64,000 nt of DNA from an uncultured Planctomycetales bacterium (GTDB lineage Bacteria; Planctomycetota; Planctomycetia; Isosphaerales; Isosphaeraceae), in NCBI GenBank assembly GCA_903926465.1, contig CAIYJE010000160.1, positions 141,430 to 205,429 on the forward strand, given 5' to 3'. Both the position numbers and the translations under genes were made by a program. The notes beneath the pieces were generated by a model. The model had not been told where the DNA came from. It ran no database searches and was given only the letters and a program-made list of their open reading frames with translations. The number at the start of each line of letters is the position of its first letter. The stretch's first letter is position 1. Positions 18,575-27,332 of this stretch are shown in pieces.

Positions 18575-21460
18575 ATGCTCTGGCATATTCAGATTTCTCC
18601 TGGTCCTGGACAACCCGATCACGAAGGCCGCCGAATCGAACGAGAGGCCGCAGAGTTACATCTGCCAGGTCCTTGGCTGGTTTCTGCCGCACGCGGATTC
18701 TTGATCCAGGGGGATTTCACTCAGGCCCAAATTGAGCGGCTGGCCAGTGATCTCTTTGTCGACTCGGTGGTTGAGTCTGTTCGGGTTACCCCTTGCGTGC
18801 GAGCCCAGGACGGATCTCTTACTCACTCTGGCACCAACCAGATCCACGTGTTGCGGCAACCCGGTGTTACGGACCCGGAAGGTGAGAGTGGCCTGAATCT
18901 CTTGAGAGATCTAGGATACGCCGTTGACCACTGTCGAGCCATTCGAACCTACCAGGTCGATGGCCCCTCGAACGCCATGGACGCACTGGTTTCTCGAGTC
19001 CTGTGCAACGACGCGGTTGAGGTGGCTGTTCGCGGACCCATTCCTTTCGATCGGATTGGGCTTGGGGCAAACTACCTGTTCCAGCGGATCTCGGTTCCGC
19101 TGAGCACCATGAATGACGTAGAGCTGGTGAAGTTCAGCCGAGACGGCCAGCTTTCACTCAGTCTCAGTGAAATGAAAGCGATTCAGGCTCACTTCGCGGA
19201 AATGGGCCGTGAGCCAACCGATTGCGAACTGGAGACGATCGCACAGACATGGAGCGAACACTGCTCCCACAAAACACTCAGGGGTGTCGTGGAATTTGAA
19301 GGCAAGGTGATTGACAATCTCCTGAAGTCCACAATTTTCCAGGCGACCAAAACCCTGAACCTCGACTGGCTGGTCTCGGTGTTTGAGGACAACGCGGGGG
19401 TTGTCTCGTTTGACCATGACTACGACGTTTGCTTCAAGGTTGAAACGCATAACCACCCCTCGGCCATCGATCCCTACGGGGGAGCAAACACAGGGATTGG
19501 CGGCGTGATCCGCGACCCAATGGGAACCGGCCTGGGTGCGAAGCCAATTGCCAATACCGACGTCTTCTGCGTGGCACCGCCCGATACCCCACCGGAATTG
19601 GTTCCGCCTGGGGTGCTTCACCCGAAGCGTGTGCTCAGAGGGGTTGTGGCGGGAGTTCGCGACTACGGCAACCGAATGGGAATTCCCACGGTCAACGGCG
19701 CATTGGCGGTAGACCCGGCCTATCTGGCTAACCCGCTCGTGTTCTGTGGCACCATCGGACTTCTCCCTCGTGGAAAAGCTCACAAGGAAGTTGCGCACGG
19801 TGACCTGATTGTGGCCCTTGGTGGACGGACCGGCCGTGATGGAATTCATGGGGCAACGTTCAGCTCCGTGGATCTCACCAGCGAGAGCCAGGGAATTTCT
19901 GGCGGATCGGTCCAGATTGGGAACGCGATCACCGAAAAGATGGTGCTTGATGTCGTGCTACAGGCACGAGACCGAGAGTTGTTCCGTTCGATCACCGACT
20001 GCGGGGCGGGCGGATTCAGCTCTGCGGTGGGAGAGATGGGTGCAAATCTTGGCGCAGAGGTCGATCTTGAGAAAGCACCACTCAAGTACCAGGGTTTGAA
20101 CTATACGGAAATCTGGATCTCGGAAGCTCAGGAGCGGATGGTTTTGGCGGTGCCTCCCGAGCACCTCGAAGCGTTCCAGGCTTTGGCCGATGCCGAACAC
20201 GTGGAATCCACCGTGCTGGGCCGGTTTGTGGATACCGGCAGGCTCCAGCTTCGCTACGAGGGCGAAGTTGTTGGTGATCTCTCCATGCATTTTCTTCACG
20301 AGGAACGCCCCAGGGTTGTTCGGCAGGCTCGGTTCACGCCGGCCCCAGAAACAGCACTCGATCTTCCCGAGCGTCTGAACTACAACGACGACCTGCTGGC
20401 TGTGCTTGCGAATTGGGATGTGGCAAGCAAGGAGTGGATTGTTCGGCAGTATGACCATGAGGTTCAGGGCGGCACCATCATCAAGCCGATGGTTGGTAGC
20501 CACGAAGATGGTCCTGGAGACGCTTCGGTTATTCTGCCGGTTCGCGGTCGTTGGCGTGGGCTTGCCATCAGTTGCGCATTGAATCCTCGGCTCGGGTCTA
20601 TCGACCCGTATGCGATGGCGGCAGGGTGTATTGATGAAGCCATTCGCAACTGTGTGGCTGTAGGCGCGGACCCAAGCCGAATTGCCCTGCTTGATAACTT
20701 CTGCTGGGGCAACCCGGAACGGCCGGAAACACTCGGCTCACTGGTTCTGGCTGCCAAGGCTTGCCATGATCTTGCGCTGGCTTATCAAACCCCGTTTATT
20801 TCTGGAAAGGACAGTCTTTATAACGAGTACTCCCACGGAGACGTTTCACTTGCAATTCCCCCGACCCTGCTGATCAGTGCGATGGGGCAGGTTCCCGACG
20901 TTCGGCGCTGTGTGACCATGGATCTGAAAGAGTCTGGAAACTCGCTGTATCTGATCGGCGAGACGACCGATTGCCTGGCGGGATCGATCTGGGTTCAGCA
21001 CCTTGGACTGAAGGGTGGGCGGGTTCCACAGGTGGTACCCGAGGCAGGCCGAAAGATCTTTGCTGCCGTTCATGAAGCAATCTCGAATGGGGTCATTCGT
21101 GCGTGCCATGACGTGAGCGATGGCGGGCTTGCGGCTGCGATTGCTGAAATGTGTATGGCTGGACGGCTTGGTGCAAGCGTTCTGCTGGCATCGGTGCCTG
21201 GCGCAGACCGAGGTATCTCCGAAAGTGCGATACTTTTCTCAGAGAACCCCACTCGTTTTGTGGTCGAGATTCGGCCGGCAGACGAGCCTCGGTTCCGGGA
21301 AATCTTGAACTCTCAAGGAGTGCATCACTGGGGCCGAGTTGGGACGGTGGATGCTACCCCCAATGGTCATTTTATCGTTCAGGGGCATAGTGGTCAGAAT
21401 CTCATTGATATCGGAATTCCGCAAATGCTCAGCGCGTGGCGTAGAACGCTCGACGCTTGA
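18575..21460 (+). CDS. purL: phosphoribosylformylglycinamidine synthase, PurS-PurS-PurL fusion
   Basis: This 961-residue enzyme makes FGAM from FGAR in purine synthesis. The PurL core (about 165-961) has TWSEHCSHKT (SEHC at 227-230), FKVETHNHPSAIDPYGGANTGIGGVIRD, TDCGAGGFSSAVGEMG and HDVSDGGLAAAIAEM. PurL of the small type is about 740 residues. The extra N-terminal ~160 residues contain two PurS-like ferredoxin-fold segments; the second (about 89-152, PGVTDPEGES...LGY) is clear and the first is weaker. No glutaminase domain is fused: that activity is PurQ, two genes downstream. PurS is normally a separate small subunit, so this is a fused variant. Confidence 0.93.
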   Translation: MLWHIQISPGPGQPDHEGRRIEREAAELHLPGPWLVSAARGFLIQGDFTQAQIERLASDLFVDSVVESVRVTPCVRAQDGSLTHSGTNQIHVLRQPGVTDPEGESGLNLLRDLGYAVDHCRAIRTYQVDGPSNAMDALVSRVLCNDAVEVAVRGPIPFDRIGLGANYLFQRISVPLSTMNDVELVKFSRDGQLSLSLSEMKAIQAHFAEMGREPTDCELETIAQTWSEHCSHKTLRGVVEFEGKVIDNLLKSTIFQATKTLNLDWLVSVFEDNAGVVSFDHDYDVCFKVETHNHPSAIDPYGGANTGIGGVIRDPMGTGLGAKPIANTDVFCVAPPDTPPELVPPGVLHPKRVLRGVVAGVRDYGNRMGIPTVNGALAVDPAYLANPLVFCGTIGLLPRGKAHKEVAHGDLIVALGGRTGRDGIHGATFSSVDLTSESQGISGGSVQIGNAITEKMVLDVVLQARDRELFRSITDCGAGGFSSAVGEMGANLGAEVDLEKAPLKYQGLNYTEIWISEAQERMVLAVPPEHLEAFQALADAEHVESTVLGRFVDTGRLQLRYEGEVVGDLSMHFLHEERPRVVRQARFTPAPETALDLPERLNYNDDLLAVLANWDVASKEWIVRQYDHEVQGGTIIKPMVGSHEDGPGDASVILPVRGRWRGLAISCALNPRLGSIDPYAMAAGCIDEAIRNCVAVGADPSRIALLDNFCWGNPERPETLGSLVLAAKACHDLALAYQTPFISGKDSLYNEYSHGDVSLAIPPTLLISAMGQVPDVRRCVTMDLKESGNSLYLIGETTDCLAGSIWVQHLGLKGGRVPQVVPEAGRKIFAAVHEAISNGVIRACHDVSDGGLAAAIAEMCMAGRLGASVLLASVPGADRGISESAILFSENPTRFVVEIRPADEPRFREILNSQGVHHWGRVGTVDATPNGHFIVQGHSGQNLIDIGIPQMLSAWRRTLDA

Positions 21461-21508
21461 CCCATCAATTTCTCTCACTTTTCTATTAAGCTTTAAAGGA
21501 TCGCCACC

Positions 21509-22336
21509 ATGTTGAAGTTTGTGACTTTTGTCGATGGAACCAATCTTGACGGTGTTTTGAAACATTTGAACCTTCGTGTCGATGACTATGGGTCTTTCTA
21601 TCGCCACCTGTTTGATCGTAGCGTTCATGAATGGGGAAAGACGTTTGCCGAGGGGTCCCCTTGGCCACCTGCCCAGCATGCGAGAATTTACTGGTACGTC
21701 GTTGGAAAAATGGACGAGTGGGATCTGGGCGATAGCAAGGCGGAAGGCCGACTGCGGAGCCGATTTGATCTGAACGCACGGCTTCGTGATAGCTACGTTG
21801 AGGACGTGATCCGCCGGTTGCCTGACTGTCCGCCTGAGCGTCGGATGGAAGAGGCCTGGAACTTGTGCTTTGCGGAAACCCGAGACTGGTACGAAGGCAA
21901 GCGGCGGGCCCTTGAGCGGAAGAAGCGGTTCTACCACGGGGTGCAGGCGGCCACCGATTTCATCGAGATCCGCCAAGAGGGGCACTGGAAGATCGATCTG
22001 CTCCACCACACCATCACGGAAAAGGGGCTGGATACCAGCCTGGCCGTCGACATGACGGCCTTGCATGAAACCTACGACGTTGCCTTGTTGATTTCAGGCG
22101 ATGCCGACGGGATTCCCGGTATCAACTATGTGAAAAACCGCTCCAAGCATGTGGGAGTGATCGAATTCCGCCGGGGGGCCCAATCGGAATTCCCCGGTAA
22201 AGGCGCATCGTCTCGACTGAAGATTGCCGCCGATTTTGTAGTCCAGGTTTTTGAAGCCGACCTGATTCGACGGAATCTGGCGTATCGAGCAGAACCGGAG
22301 TTTGGGGGCATGTCGGGGAGCGAGGCAAACTACTGA
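21509..22336 (+). CDS. NYN-domain protein (putative ribonuclease) within the purL-purQ operon
   Basis: A 275-residue protein of the NYN/PIN-like superfamily (LabA/DUF88 type). Acidic metal-site candidates are Asp9 in FVDGTN, the KGLDTSLAVDM stretch (172-182) and SGDAD (196-200), in the expected order. Such proteins are usually metal-dependent RNases. Length is typical, with a C-terminal extension. Its stop codon overlaps the purQ ATG (TGATG), so it is translationally coupled to purQ and lies 48 nt after purL. Whether it acts on pur mRNA or is merely cotranscribed is unknown. It is a firm family call with an unknown substrate. Confidence 0.8.
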   Translation: MLKFVTFVDGTNLDGVLKHLNLRVDDYGSFYRHLFDRSVHEWGKTFAEGSPWPPAQHARIYWYVVGKMDEWDLGDSKAEGRLRSRFDLNARLRDSYVEDVIRRLPDCPPERRMEEAWNLCFAETRDWYEGKRRALERKKRFYHGVQAATDFIEIRQEGHWKIDLLHHTITEKGLDTSLAVDMTALHETYDVALLISGDADGIPGINYVKNRSKHVGVIEFRRGAQSEFPGKGASSRLKIAADFVVQVFEADLIRRNLAYRAEPEFGGMSGSEANY

Positions 22337-23109
22337 TGGCCACGCCACGGGTTTTAATTTTACGAGCGCCTGGTACGAACTGTAACGAGGAAACGGCATA
22401 CGCCTGGGAACAGGCAGGTGCATCCTGTGAAACCTGGCATCTTTCCAGGTTACTCGCCGATGCAAGCCAAATTTCCAAGTTTCAGGTTTTAACGATCCCC
22501 GGTGGTTTCTCTTACGGAGATGACCTTGGGGCCGGCCGAATCTTTGCGACTCGTCTGGGTACGGTCCTCGGTGAGGAAGTTCGGAAACTTCGTGACCGAG
22601 GCGGCCTCATTCTTGGCATCTGCAACGGGTTCCAGGTTCTGGTTCGTGCTGGCCTGTTGCCAGAGAACTCAGAAATTGGGCCGGTTACACTGACCCGGAA
22701 TGACTCGGGCCACTTTGAGGACCGCTGGACGCGGCTGGCCCCAGTGCCCGGCCGCTCCCCGTTCCTGACGTCTGCGGAACCTCTGGAATTTCCCTCAGCG
22801 CATGGCGAGGGGAAATTCCTCACCAAATCGGCCGAAGATCTGGAGCGGCTCCAGCAAGCCGGTCAGATTGTGCTGCGTTATATTGATGCCGAGGGAAATC
22901 CAACCCAGTCGTTCCCGCAGAACCCGAATGGATCGGCCGGAGCCGTTGCCGGCATGTGTGATCCAACCGGACAGATTCTCGGTCTGATGCCTCACCCTGA
23001 ACGGCACGTACTTCCCTACCATCACCCCAGGTGGACCCGTTCGGAACTTCGAGCCGAAGGGGATGGCATGAGGCTTTTTCGTTCGGCGGTTGCGTCACTC
23101 TCTGAGTGA
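22336..23109 (+). CDS. purQ: phosphoribosylformylglycinamidine synthase, glutaminase subunit
   Basis: A 257-residue class I glutamine amidotransferase that supplies ammonia to PurL. The nucleophile is Cys96 in GICNGFQ, and the His-Glu pair is in MPHPERH near the C-terminus. IPGGFSYGDDLGAGRIFA is the PurQ signature. It is slightly longer than bacterial PurQ (about 225 residues). It is translated by overlap with the NYN gene and ends just before a strong terminator. Together with the fused PurS-PurL it forms the full complex. Confidence 0.93.
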   Translation: MATPRVLILRAPGTNCNEETAYAWEQAGASCETWHLSRLLADASQISKFQVLTIPGGFSYGDDLGAGRIFATRLGTVLGEEVRKLRDRGGLILGICNGFQVLVRAGLLPENSEIGPVTLTRNDSGHFEDRWTRLAPVPGRSPFLTSAEPLEFPSAHGEGKFLTKSAEDLERLQQAGQIVLRYIDAEGNPTQSFPQNPNGSAGAVAGMCDPTGQILGLMPHPERHVLPYHHPRWTRSELRAEGDGMRLFRSAVASLSE

Positions 23110-23154
23110 TTCTCTTCTGGTCGATTCTCGGTCTGCAATTCGATCAAAACAAAA

Positions 23155-23190
23155 GAAGCCGGTTCCCAGGTTGGCCTGGGAACCGGCTTC
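23155..23190. terminator. strong bidirectional terminator between purQ and spoVG
   Basis: A perfect 16-bp stem GAAGCCGGTTCCCAGG / CCTGGGAACCGGCTTC closes a 4-nt loop. On the minus strand it is followed by TTTTGTTTTG, giving a good U-tract for the spoVG transcript. It also lies 45 nt after the purQ stop. Confidence 0.9.
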
Positions 23191-23228
23191 CGCATTTCAA
23201 AGTCGTTCATCAGGTGTAGCGACAGAGC

Positions 23229-23879
23229 TTAGAGCCCTGCGCCAAAGCCGTGGGTATCGCCGCGGTGTTCCGAGGAAACGCCATCAACGGGAACCTCTCG
23301 GCGGCTTGGCGAGTGCGGCCCACGGATCACGGAACTACGATTGTGCTGGGTGTGAGACCGCAGAGGGCCCCGACGCAGAGGTGGCTGATCTGCCGCCCCT
23401 TGCTGACCCATGCTGGGCATCGCAGTTTCGTAGGGGTTCTGATTATCGTAATCGCCTTCGTCGAATTCATCGTAGCGCGAAACATAGCCCGGCTGCTTGG
23501 CACGTTCTAGTTCTTCGGCGTAGGCGGTCAACACGGCTCCCTGGATTTTCTCCCGGCAAGCTGAGTTGATCGGGTGGGCAATGTCGGCGTGAAGCTTGGC
23601 ACGTCCTTCAGCGTCACGGAGTGCCCGGTTCTCGTCGAGTCGGCTGCCACAATGGTTGCAGAACCGAGAGCGTAGATGGTTCTTGGTGCCACAGTGGTTG
23701 CAGCGGTCGGTCAGCTTCCGCGAAGGCATGGCGACGAAGAAGCCCTTGGCCCCCTCGATGATCTTCAGGTCGCGGATGACGAACGAGTCGTCGAACGTTA
23801 TGCTGCAGAATGCCTGCAACCGCTCGTTGCTTCCCGAGTTGTCTTCCATGAGCTTGATGCGAACTTCGGTGATATCCAC
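23229..23879 (-). CDS. spoVG: SpoVG-family regulator with a zinc-ribbon insertion
   Basis: The reading frame is open back to 24185, but a GTG at 23879 with AAAGGAG 8 nt upstream begins the canonical SpoVG N-terminus ([11 protein letters not shown]). SpoVG proteins bind nucleic acid and regulate division and gene expression. Residues 1-55 match the family through MPSRK. The usual continuation DIAHPINS...REKIQ..VL resumes only at 99-120, so about 43 residues (56-98) are inserted. The insert has CNHCG...CNHCG (Cys 60, 63, 74, 77), a zinc ribbon. A disordered C-terminal tail follows to residue 216. It is cotranscribed with ispE. Confidence 0.87.
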   Translation of the reverse strand: MDITEVRIKLMEDNSGSNERLQAFCSITFDDSFVIRDLKIIEGAKGFFVAMPSRKLTDRCNHCGTKNHLRSRFCNHCGSRLDENRALRDAEGRAKLHADIAHPINSACREKIQGAVLTAYAEELERAKQPGYVSRYDEFDEGDYDNQNPYETAMPSMGQQGAADQPPLRRGPLRSHTQHNRSSVIRGPHSPSRREVPVDGVSSEHRGDTHGFGAGL

Positions 23880-23911
23880 GGCCGGTACTCCTTTACTCGA
23901 TGCGCGAGGTC

Positions 23912-24790
23912 TCAAGGTCCGCATGTCACGACTCGGATGCGTCCTACTCCGAGTGTTTCTAGCGCTTGTGCAACAGCCTCGGCTGAATCCCGATCGGGAC
24001 ACAGTCCGAAGTAGGCTGATCCACTTCCACTCATCATTGATCCGTCGCAAGACGGATCGAGGCACAACAGGGCGTCCCGGACCTTCGTCAGTTCCGGCAC
24101 AAGGGACTCGCTCACAGGCTGAAGTCTGTTGAACAAACTCAATCCCAGGCGATCGAGATCTCCCGCTCTGAAAGCATCCTCGCAAGCCGCGATCGAACGC
24201 GGATCGTGGGGAACCCTGACAGATCGGTAGACGTCGGCCGTGGAAACCCCCACACCAGGGCTTACCAGGACAACATAGAAGGAAGCTCGGAACGGAATCG
24301 GGGTGACAAGCTCACCGCGACCCCTGCAAATTGCAGCCGGCCCATGAAAAAAGAACGGAACATCACTGCCCAGTTCGGCACCCATGGCCGCTAACTGTGT
24401 TTGGGACAGGCCCAAAGACCAGAGCTGGTTCAGGCCGATGAGCGTTGCCGCGGCATCACTTGAACCACCACCCAGTCCAGCTTGAACAGGGATCCGCTTT
24501 TTGAGTTCGATTGCCGCCCCGGAAGTCCCACCCACCTCACGCCGAAGCCGTTCAGCAGCTTTGATCACCAGGTTGTCTGGGCCGCAAGAGAGCGATGGGT
24601 CATCGCACACCAGCGAAACCGAACCGGTAGCCGAATGCTGAAAACTCAAGAGGTCAGTCAGGCCAATTTCCACTGCAAGGGTCTCGATCTCATGGTAGCC
24701 ATCGCTTCGCTTCGAACGAACTTCCAGAAAGAGATTGAGCTTGGCTGGCGCCAACACGTTGATCCGGTCAGATTCCACGCGGACGATCAT
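23912..24790 (-). CDS. ispE: 4-diphosphocytidyl-2-C-methyl-D-erythritol kinase
   Basis: A GHMP kinase of the MEP isoprenoid pathway, 292 residues. The opening [15 protein letters not shown], the ATP-binding [16 protein letters not shown] motif, the DVPFF site and C-terminal [12 protein letters not shown] are all present. The frame continues upstream to 24904, but the Met at 24790 matches the family start and has GGAGG upstream. spoVG starts 32 nt after its stop, so the two form an operon. Confidence 0.92.
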   Translation of the reverse strand: MIVRVESDRINVLAPAKLNLFLEVRSKRSDGYHEIETLAVEIGLTDLLSFQHSATGSVSLVCDDPSLSCGPDNLVIKAAERLRREVGGTSGAAIELKKRIPVQAGLGGGSSDAAATLIGLNQLWSLGLSQTQLAAMGAELGSDVPFFFHGPAAICRGRGELVTPIPFRASFYVVLVSPGVGVSTADVYRSVRVPHDPRSIAACEDAFRAGDLDRLGLSLFNRLQPVSESLVPELTKVRDALLCLDPSCDGSMMSGSGSAYFGLCPDRDSAEAVAQALETLGVGRIRVVTCGP

Positions 24791-25120
24791 GGACGCACCG
24801 CCTCCACCACCGCCTTGGACGAGGATGCCGCTCAGTTCACAATCCCTACTGTTCAAATGGATCCAGGTCGCGTCCACAAACATGGCCGGTTCAGGATCCA
24901 CCACAGAACGCGGCTGTTTCTATCCCCAAGGCTGAATCGTCGCAATAGGTAAATTTGACAAAACCAACCTCGATGGCCGATACCAACATAATCTTTCACG
25001 CGAAGCCCACGAATTGAGCGAAATCCAAGACCCCTGGCTGAGCCTGCAACAGGCTCCATATGCCCCAGTCTCTTCTTCACAATTCAGGGTCACCGGCCCC
25101 ACTCAGACCTGAAACGACGG
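24791..25120. other. intergenic stretch upstream of ispE
   Basis: About 330 nt between the ispE start and the end of the next minus-strand gene. The ispE frame is open for part of it (to 24904), but the residues there are Gly-rich and unlike the family. I see no RNA gene or repeat. A weak minus-strand promoter-like TTGTCA with a 17-nt gap to GATTCA is near 24930-24960. Confidence 0.3.
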
Positions 25121-25699
25121 TCAGGAAGAACGCCCAGTGGCCGACCGGCCAGAAAGGCTCGCCTGGACCCGTTTTAATTCAGCAACCTCGCCAGCGTGAC
25201 CCGCCGCAAGTGCGCATCGGATCAGCCCATCAATGGCCTGATAGAGGGGCTGGTTGCCATGGCAATCTGGGGAAAGAAGCCCTTTGAATCCTCTCGGAAT
25301 CGCTCGCTCAATCAATTCATAGGCATAGCCAAAATGCCCCTTGGCAAGGCTGGGGTCTTTTTCGAGTTCCAGGGCAATCTGTCCAAGTGCGCAATGAACC
25401 CAAAGATGGTCACCACATCCCTCAAGCGCAAACCGCAACATATCCCGGGCCTCTTCAGGCTCACCCTGCCTCCAGGCATCAAGCGCTTCCTGGTAGTCAT
25501 CCCAGAGCCTGGCCACGCAGGCAGGGTGAACCAATTCGAATCGCCCTGGGTCCAACTCTTTCAGCGAGATCCGGGAATGTGCTGGCTGGCCGGCATCGGG
25601 ATGCTCTGGAGCCCTGCCCCGCCCTGCCGGTCCGGAAGGTGGACGCAACGAGGGACGAGAATTCGGGTCACCTGGTCTCAAAGGACGGTTTTTGGACAT
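25121..25699 (-). CDS. uncharacterised protein with TPR-like helices
   Basis: A 192-residue cytoplasmic protein. Residues ~1-45 are Pro/Arg/Gly-rich and disordered. About 45-180 are helical, with a TPR-like pattern (DYQEALDAWRQGEPEEARDMLRFALEGCGDHLWVHCALGQIALE). No enzyme motif is present. I preferred the Met at 25699, preceded by AAGGCGAG, over the upstream start at 25726. It is isolated between ispE and the divergent archease gene. Function is unknown. Confidence 0.65.
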   Translation of the reverse strand: MSKNRPLRPGDPNSRPSLRPPSGPAGRGRAPEHPDAGQPAHSRISLKELDPGRFELVHPACVARLWDDYQEALDAWRQGEPEEARDMLRFALEGCGDHLWVHCALGQIALELEKDPSLAKGHFGYAYELIERAIPRGFKGLLSPDCHGNQPLYQAIDGLIRCALAAGHAGEVAELKRVQASLSGRSATGRSS

Positions 25700-25855
25700 G
25701 ATCGTCTCGCCTTTGCACTTCCGCAAAACCTACCGTGTTACGTGTGGGAACAAACCCGCTGCCCAAGTTCTGCGTAAAATGATTCTATCAATTCCCACCA
25801 GAACTTGGGGCGTACCACGCATCAACGGGTGACTTTGATCCCTGAAAGGCAGAGC

Positions 25856-26278
25856 ATGCAGCGCGTGAGTTTTGTCGATCACACCGCCGACGTGAGAATG
25901 ATCATAGAGGCCGCCAGCCTGGATGATCTCTTTCGGGCAGCCGCGGAAGCAATGCTTGGCTATATCATCACCAACCCTGAGCAAATCTTGCCGAGGGGGT
26001 CGGAAACGATCCAGATTCAGGCCGATTCACTCAGCGAGTTGCTGGTGAGATGGTTAAACGAACTGATTTTCCTGATCGAAACCAAGCATACCGTGTACCG
26101 AAGCTTTCAAGTTCAGATCAACGAGAAGACGCTTGAACTGTCTGCACAGGTTCAGGGAGAACCGCTGGACCCAGCGCGGCATCAGGTTGATCACGAGATC
26201 AAAGCCGTGACCCGACACGAAGCGGAAGTCTCATCAACGCCAACCGGCTGGTTCGCCCAGGTGATCCTGGACATTTAA
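25856..26278 (+). CDS. archease
   Basis: A 140-residue archease. The opening VSFVDHTADVRMIIEAASLDDLFRAAAEAM and the closing GWFAQVILDI are the conserved ends, and LLVRWLNELIFLIET is central. Archease stimulates the RNA ligase RtcB in tRNA splicing and repair; no rtcB gene is in the window. The start was taken at the ATG preceded by GAAAGG; a TTG at 25805 would add 17 non-conserved residues. It is convergent with the PfkB gene, with 8 nt between the stop codons. Confidence 0.9.
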   Translation: MQRVSFVDHTADVRMIIEAASLDDLFRAAAEAMLGYIITNPEQILPRGSETIQIQADSLSELLVRWLNELIFLIETKHTVYRSFQVQINEKTLELSAQVQGEPLDPARHQVDHEIKAVTRHEAEVSSTPTGWFAQVILDI

Positions 26279-26286
26279 CCCATGCC

Positions 26287-27264
26287 TCAGAGCGAATTCA
26301 CAGCCAGGGTGTGTTCCGCGATGAAGCGATCGGCCTCTGCCCCGGTGAAAACCCCGGTTGTGGTACCCACGGCCCGTACACAACTTGCCCCAATGGCGCT
26401 CGCCAAAGTCAGGCAGCCAAGCTCGTCGTGTCCCCTCAGCAAGCCTGCAATGTATCCAGCGTCAAACGCATCGCCGCCGCCAGACGCATCTACGAACGGG
26501 ATTGGAAACACCCCAAGCCGAACCCGAAGCTGATCGGATATCGAAATAGCCCCCTCGTCACCCAGCGTGATCACCACACGTCGGGCACCCATCTTCCGAA
26601 ACTGATCCGCTTGTTTGACCGGATCAGTCTCATCCAGCATGAATTCCGCTTCATCGGAATTCGGCAGGAAGAGATCGGTATGGGGCAGCACAGGCAAGAG
26701 GTAGTCCAGATAATCTCCACGCCCTGGCGTGGCAACGTCCAGAACGATGAATGTTCCCTGGGCCCGAAGTTCGGCAAACGTTCGTGCCAGAGACTCAGGA
26801 TCAATGCCGGGTAAGATGAGATATCCGCCCAGATAGAGCACGCGTGGAGCAGGATGAACCTGAGCGTTCAGGTCTGAAACCAGAAGATTACGGTTGGCGC
26901 CAAACGTGTGAACGAATCGCCTGTCCTCGCCCCGAACGTTGATGATCAAGGTCTGACTGGTCGAGAGAACTGGGTCGACCAGCAGGCCCCGAACATCGAC
27001 CCCCTGCTCAATCAAGGCCTCGGAAATGAATCGACCAAAATAGTCATTTCCAATTCGGCCACAAATCCTGGGCTGCATCCCCATCCTGGCCAGGCAGATC
27101 GCCGCGTTACTCGCGCAGCCACCCACGCTTAGTATCAGGTCATCCGCCGGAACCAGTTCGCCTGACCGCGGCAAATGAGAAATCGGCAGACTGATGTGGT
27201 CGGCAACAACCACACCCGCGCAGATCACGGAACGTGTATCAGGCATGGAAGACGGATTGTTCAT
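26287..27264 (-). CDS. PfkB-family carbohydrate/nucleoside kinase
   Basis: A ribokinase-fold sugar kinase of 325 residues from the chosen Met. The two family signatures are visible: GGCASNAAICLARMG...GRIGNDYFGRF near the N-terminus and DASGGGDAFDAGYIAGLL near the C-terminus, the second carrying the catalytic Asp in GDAFDAG. The substrate cannot be told from sequence (ribokinase, fructokinase or a nucleoside kinase are possible). A longer start, TTG at 27336, overlaps the ftsH stop by 4 nt and would be translationally coupled; no clear Shine-Dalgarno separates the options. It is probably in the ftsH operon. Confidence 0.85.
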   Translation of the reverse strand: MNNPSSMPDTRSVICAGVVVADHISLPISHLPRSGELVPADDLILSVGGCASNAAICLARMGMQPRICGRIGNDYFGRFISEALIEQGVDVRGLLVDPVLSTSQTLIINVRGEDRRFVHTFGANRNLLVSDLNAQVHPAPRVLYLGGYLILPGIDPESLARTFAELRAQGTFIVLDVATPGRGDYLDYLLPVLPHTDLFLPNSDEAEFMLDETDPVKQADQFRKMGARRVVITLGDEGAISISDQLRVRLGVFPIPFVDASGGGDAFDAGYIAGLLRGHDELGCLTLASAIGASCVRAVGTTTGVFTGAEADRFIAEHTLAVNSL

Positions 27265-27332
27265 GGCTGGGAGAGGGAATGAAAGAACCGGCGGCGGGGG
27301 GGGGTGGGAGCGTGTTTTCGATCCAGCAAGCG

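Noticed and set aside
23880..24185. Upstream extension of the spoVG frame to 24185
   Set aside because: It runs through the end of ispE in another frame and lacks SpoVG-like residues; GTG 23879 has a good ribosome site.
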